From contig JANQKX010000216.1 of the NCBI GenBank assembly GCA_028280915.1, positions 1-6,020 of the forward strand: a DNA stretch of 6,020 nucleotides. Direction: 5' to 3'. Below are positions 5,879 through 6,020 of the stretch, in pieces. The notes under the pieces were generated by a model that saw only the letters and a list, made by a program, of their open reading frames with translations, was not told the origin of the DNA and did not search any database. Position numbers and translations under genes: made by a program. Source of the stretch: Kiloniellaceae bacterium. GTDB taxonomy: Bacteria; Pseudomonadota; Alphaproteobacteria; Kiloniellales; Kiloniellaceae. Within the stretch, counting starts at the first letter, position 1. Each line of letters starts with the position of its first letter.

Positions 5879-6020
5879 GACGCCTCGGCCCGCCGGCGCA
5901 GAACGGCCATGGCCCGTTCCCCCGGCACGAAGTCGGATTCCGCCGATTCCAGGGCTGTTTCCAAACCCGGCACCACCACCCGGACCACGGGAATGCCCAA
6001 GCCGGGCTTGGTCAGGTCAA
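5875..6020 (-). CDS. ycaO: YcaO domain protein, C-terminal end only (gene continues beyond right edge)
   Basis: An open - strand frame entering from the right edge (first full codon 6018-6016, stop 5877-5875) gives 47 residues. They begin DLTKPGLGIPVVRVVVPGLE, which is the characteristic closing segment of YcaO domains. They end in a short basic tail (R-R-R-A-E-A-S) after V-P-G-E-R-A. YcaO enzymes activate backbone amides with ATP to make azolines, amidines or thioamides. The ATP-binding motifs lie outside the window. The tail lacks the C-terminal PxPxP motif typical of many azoline-forming YcaOs, which fits a non-azoline role. The overlap with tfuA (ATGA) supports the identification, since YcaO-TfuA adjacency is the usual arrangement. 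Confidence 0.85.
   Translation of the reverse strand, partial: DLTKPGLGIPVVRVVVPGLETALESAESDFVPGERAMAVLRRRAEAS

Overview
The window is high-GC proteobacterial DNA. The evidence is a ccoI-ccoS pair for cbb3-type cytochrome oxidase maturation, a DUF2189 membrane protein, a stand-alone hemerythrin-like protein behind an FNR-type palindrome, and dense gene packing with ATGA or TGATG junctions. A beta- or gammaproteobacterium or a Magnetospirillum-like alphaproteobacterium would fit. The sequence alone does not decide between them.

Layout. Bases 2-1344 (+ strand) carry the C-terminal half of a P1B-type copper ATPase (CcoI/FixI), followed by ccoS with a 4-base overlap. CcoS runs tail to tail into a DUF2189 integral membrane protein on the - strand (2068-1283), overlapping it by 62 bases. 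Next on the - strand is a 189-residue hemerythrin-like protein (2773-2204). It has a well-placed TTGAC-N4-GTCAA site and a -10 element in class II geometry. Four 15-bp tandem repeats lie over its stop codon.

The most unusual part is 2926-6020, a tightly packed - strand operon that enters from the right edge. It reads YcaO (only its last 47 residues are visible), TfuA, a cytosolic HExxH metallopeptidase, and a 272-residue protein. That last protein ends in eleven hexapeptide repeats (RAAMAS type) and an MMMDDHHDDD tail. YcaO and TfuA together are the known enzyme pair for installing backbone thioamides in ribosomal peptides and proteins. The repeat protein has no cysteine, is rich in Ala and Met in its repeats, and sits in the usual place for a substrate. 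My working hypothesis is that it is a multi-core thioamidated RiPP or protein substrate and that the metallopeptidase processes it.

How the parts may fit together: the ccoI-ccoS and hemerythrin genes belong to low-oxygen respiration and di-iron or oxygen/NO handling. The YcaO-TfuA operon appears to be a separate unit. A link through copper (Met-rich repeats, thioamides, a copper ATPase nearby) is conceivable but is only inference. Intergenic gaps are short (135 and 152 bases flanking the hemerythrin gene). No RNA genes, insertion sequences or CRISPR arrays were seen.
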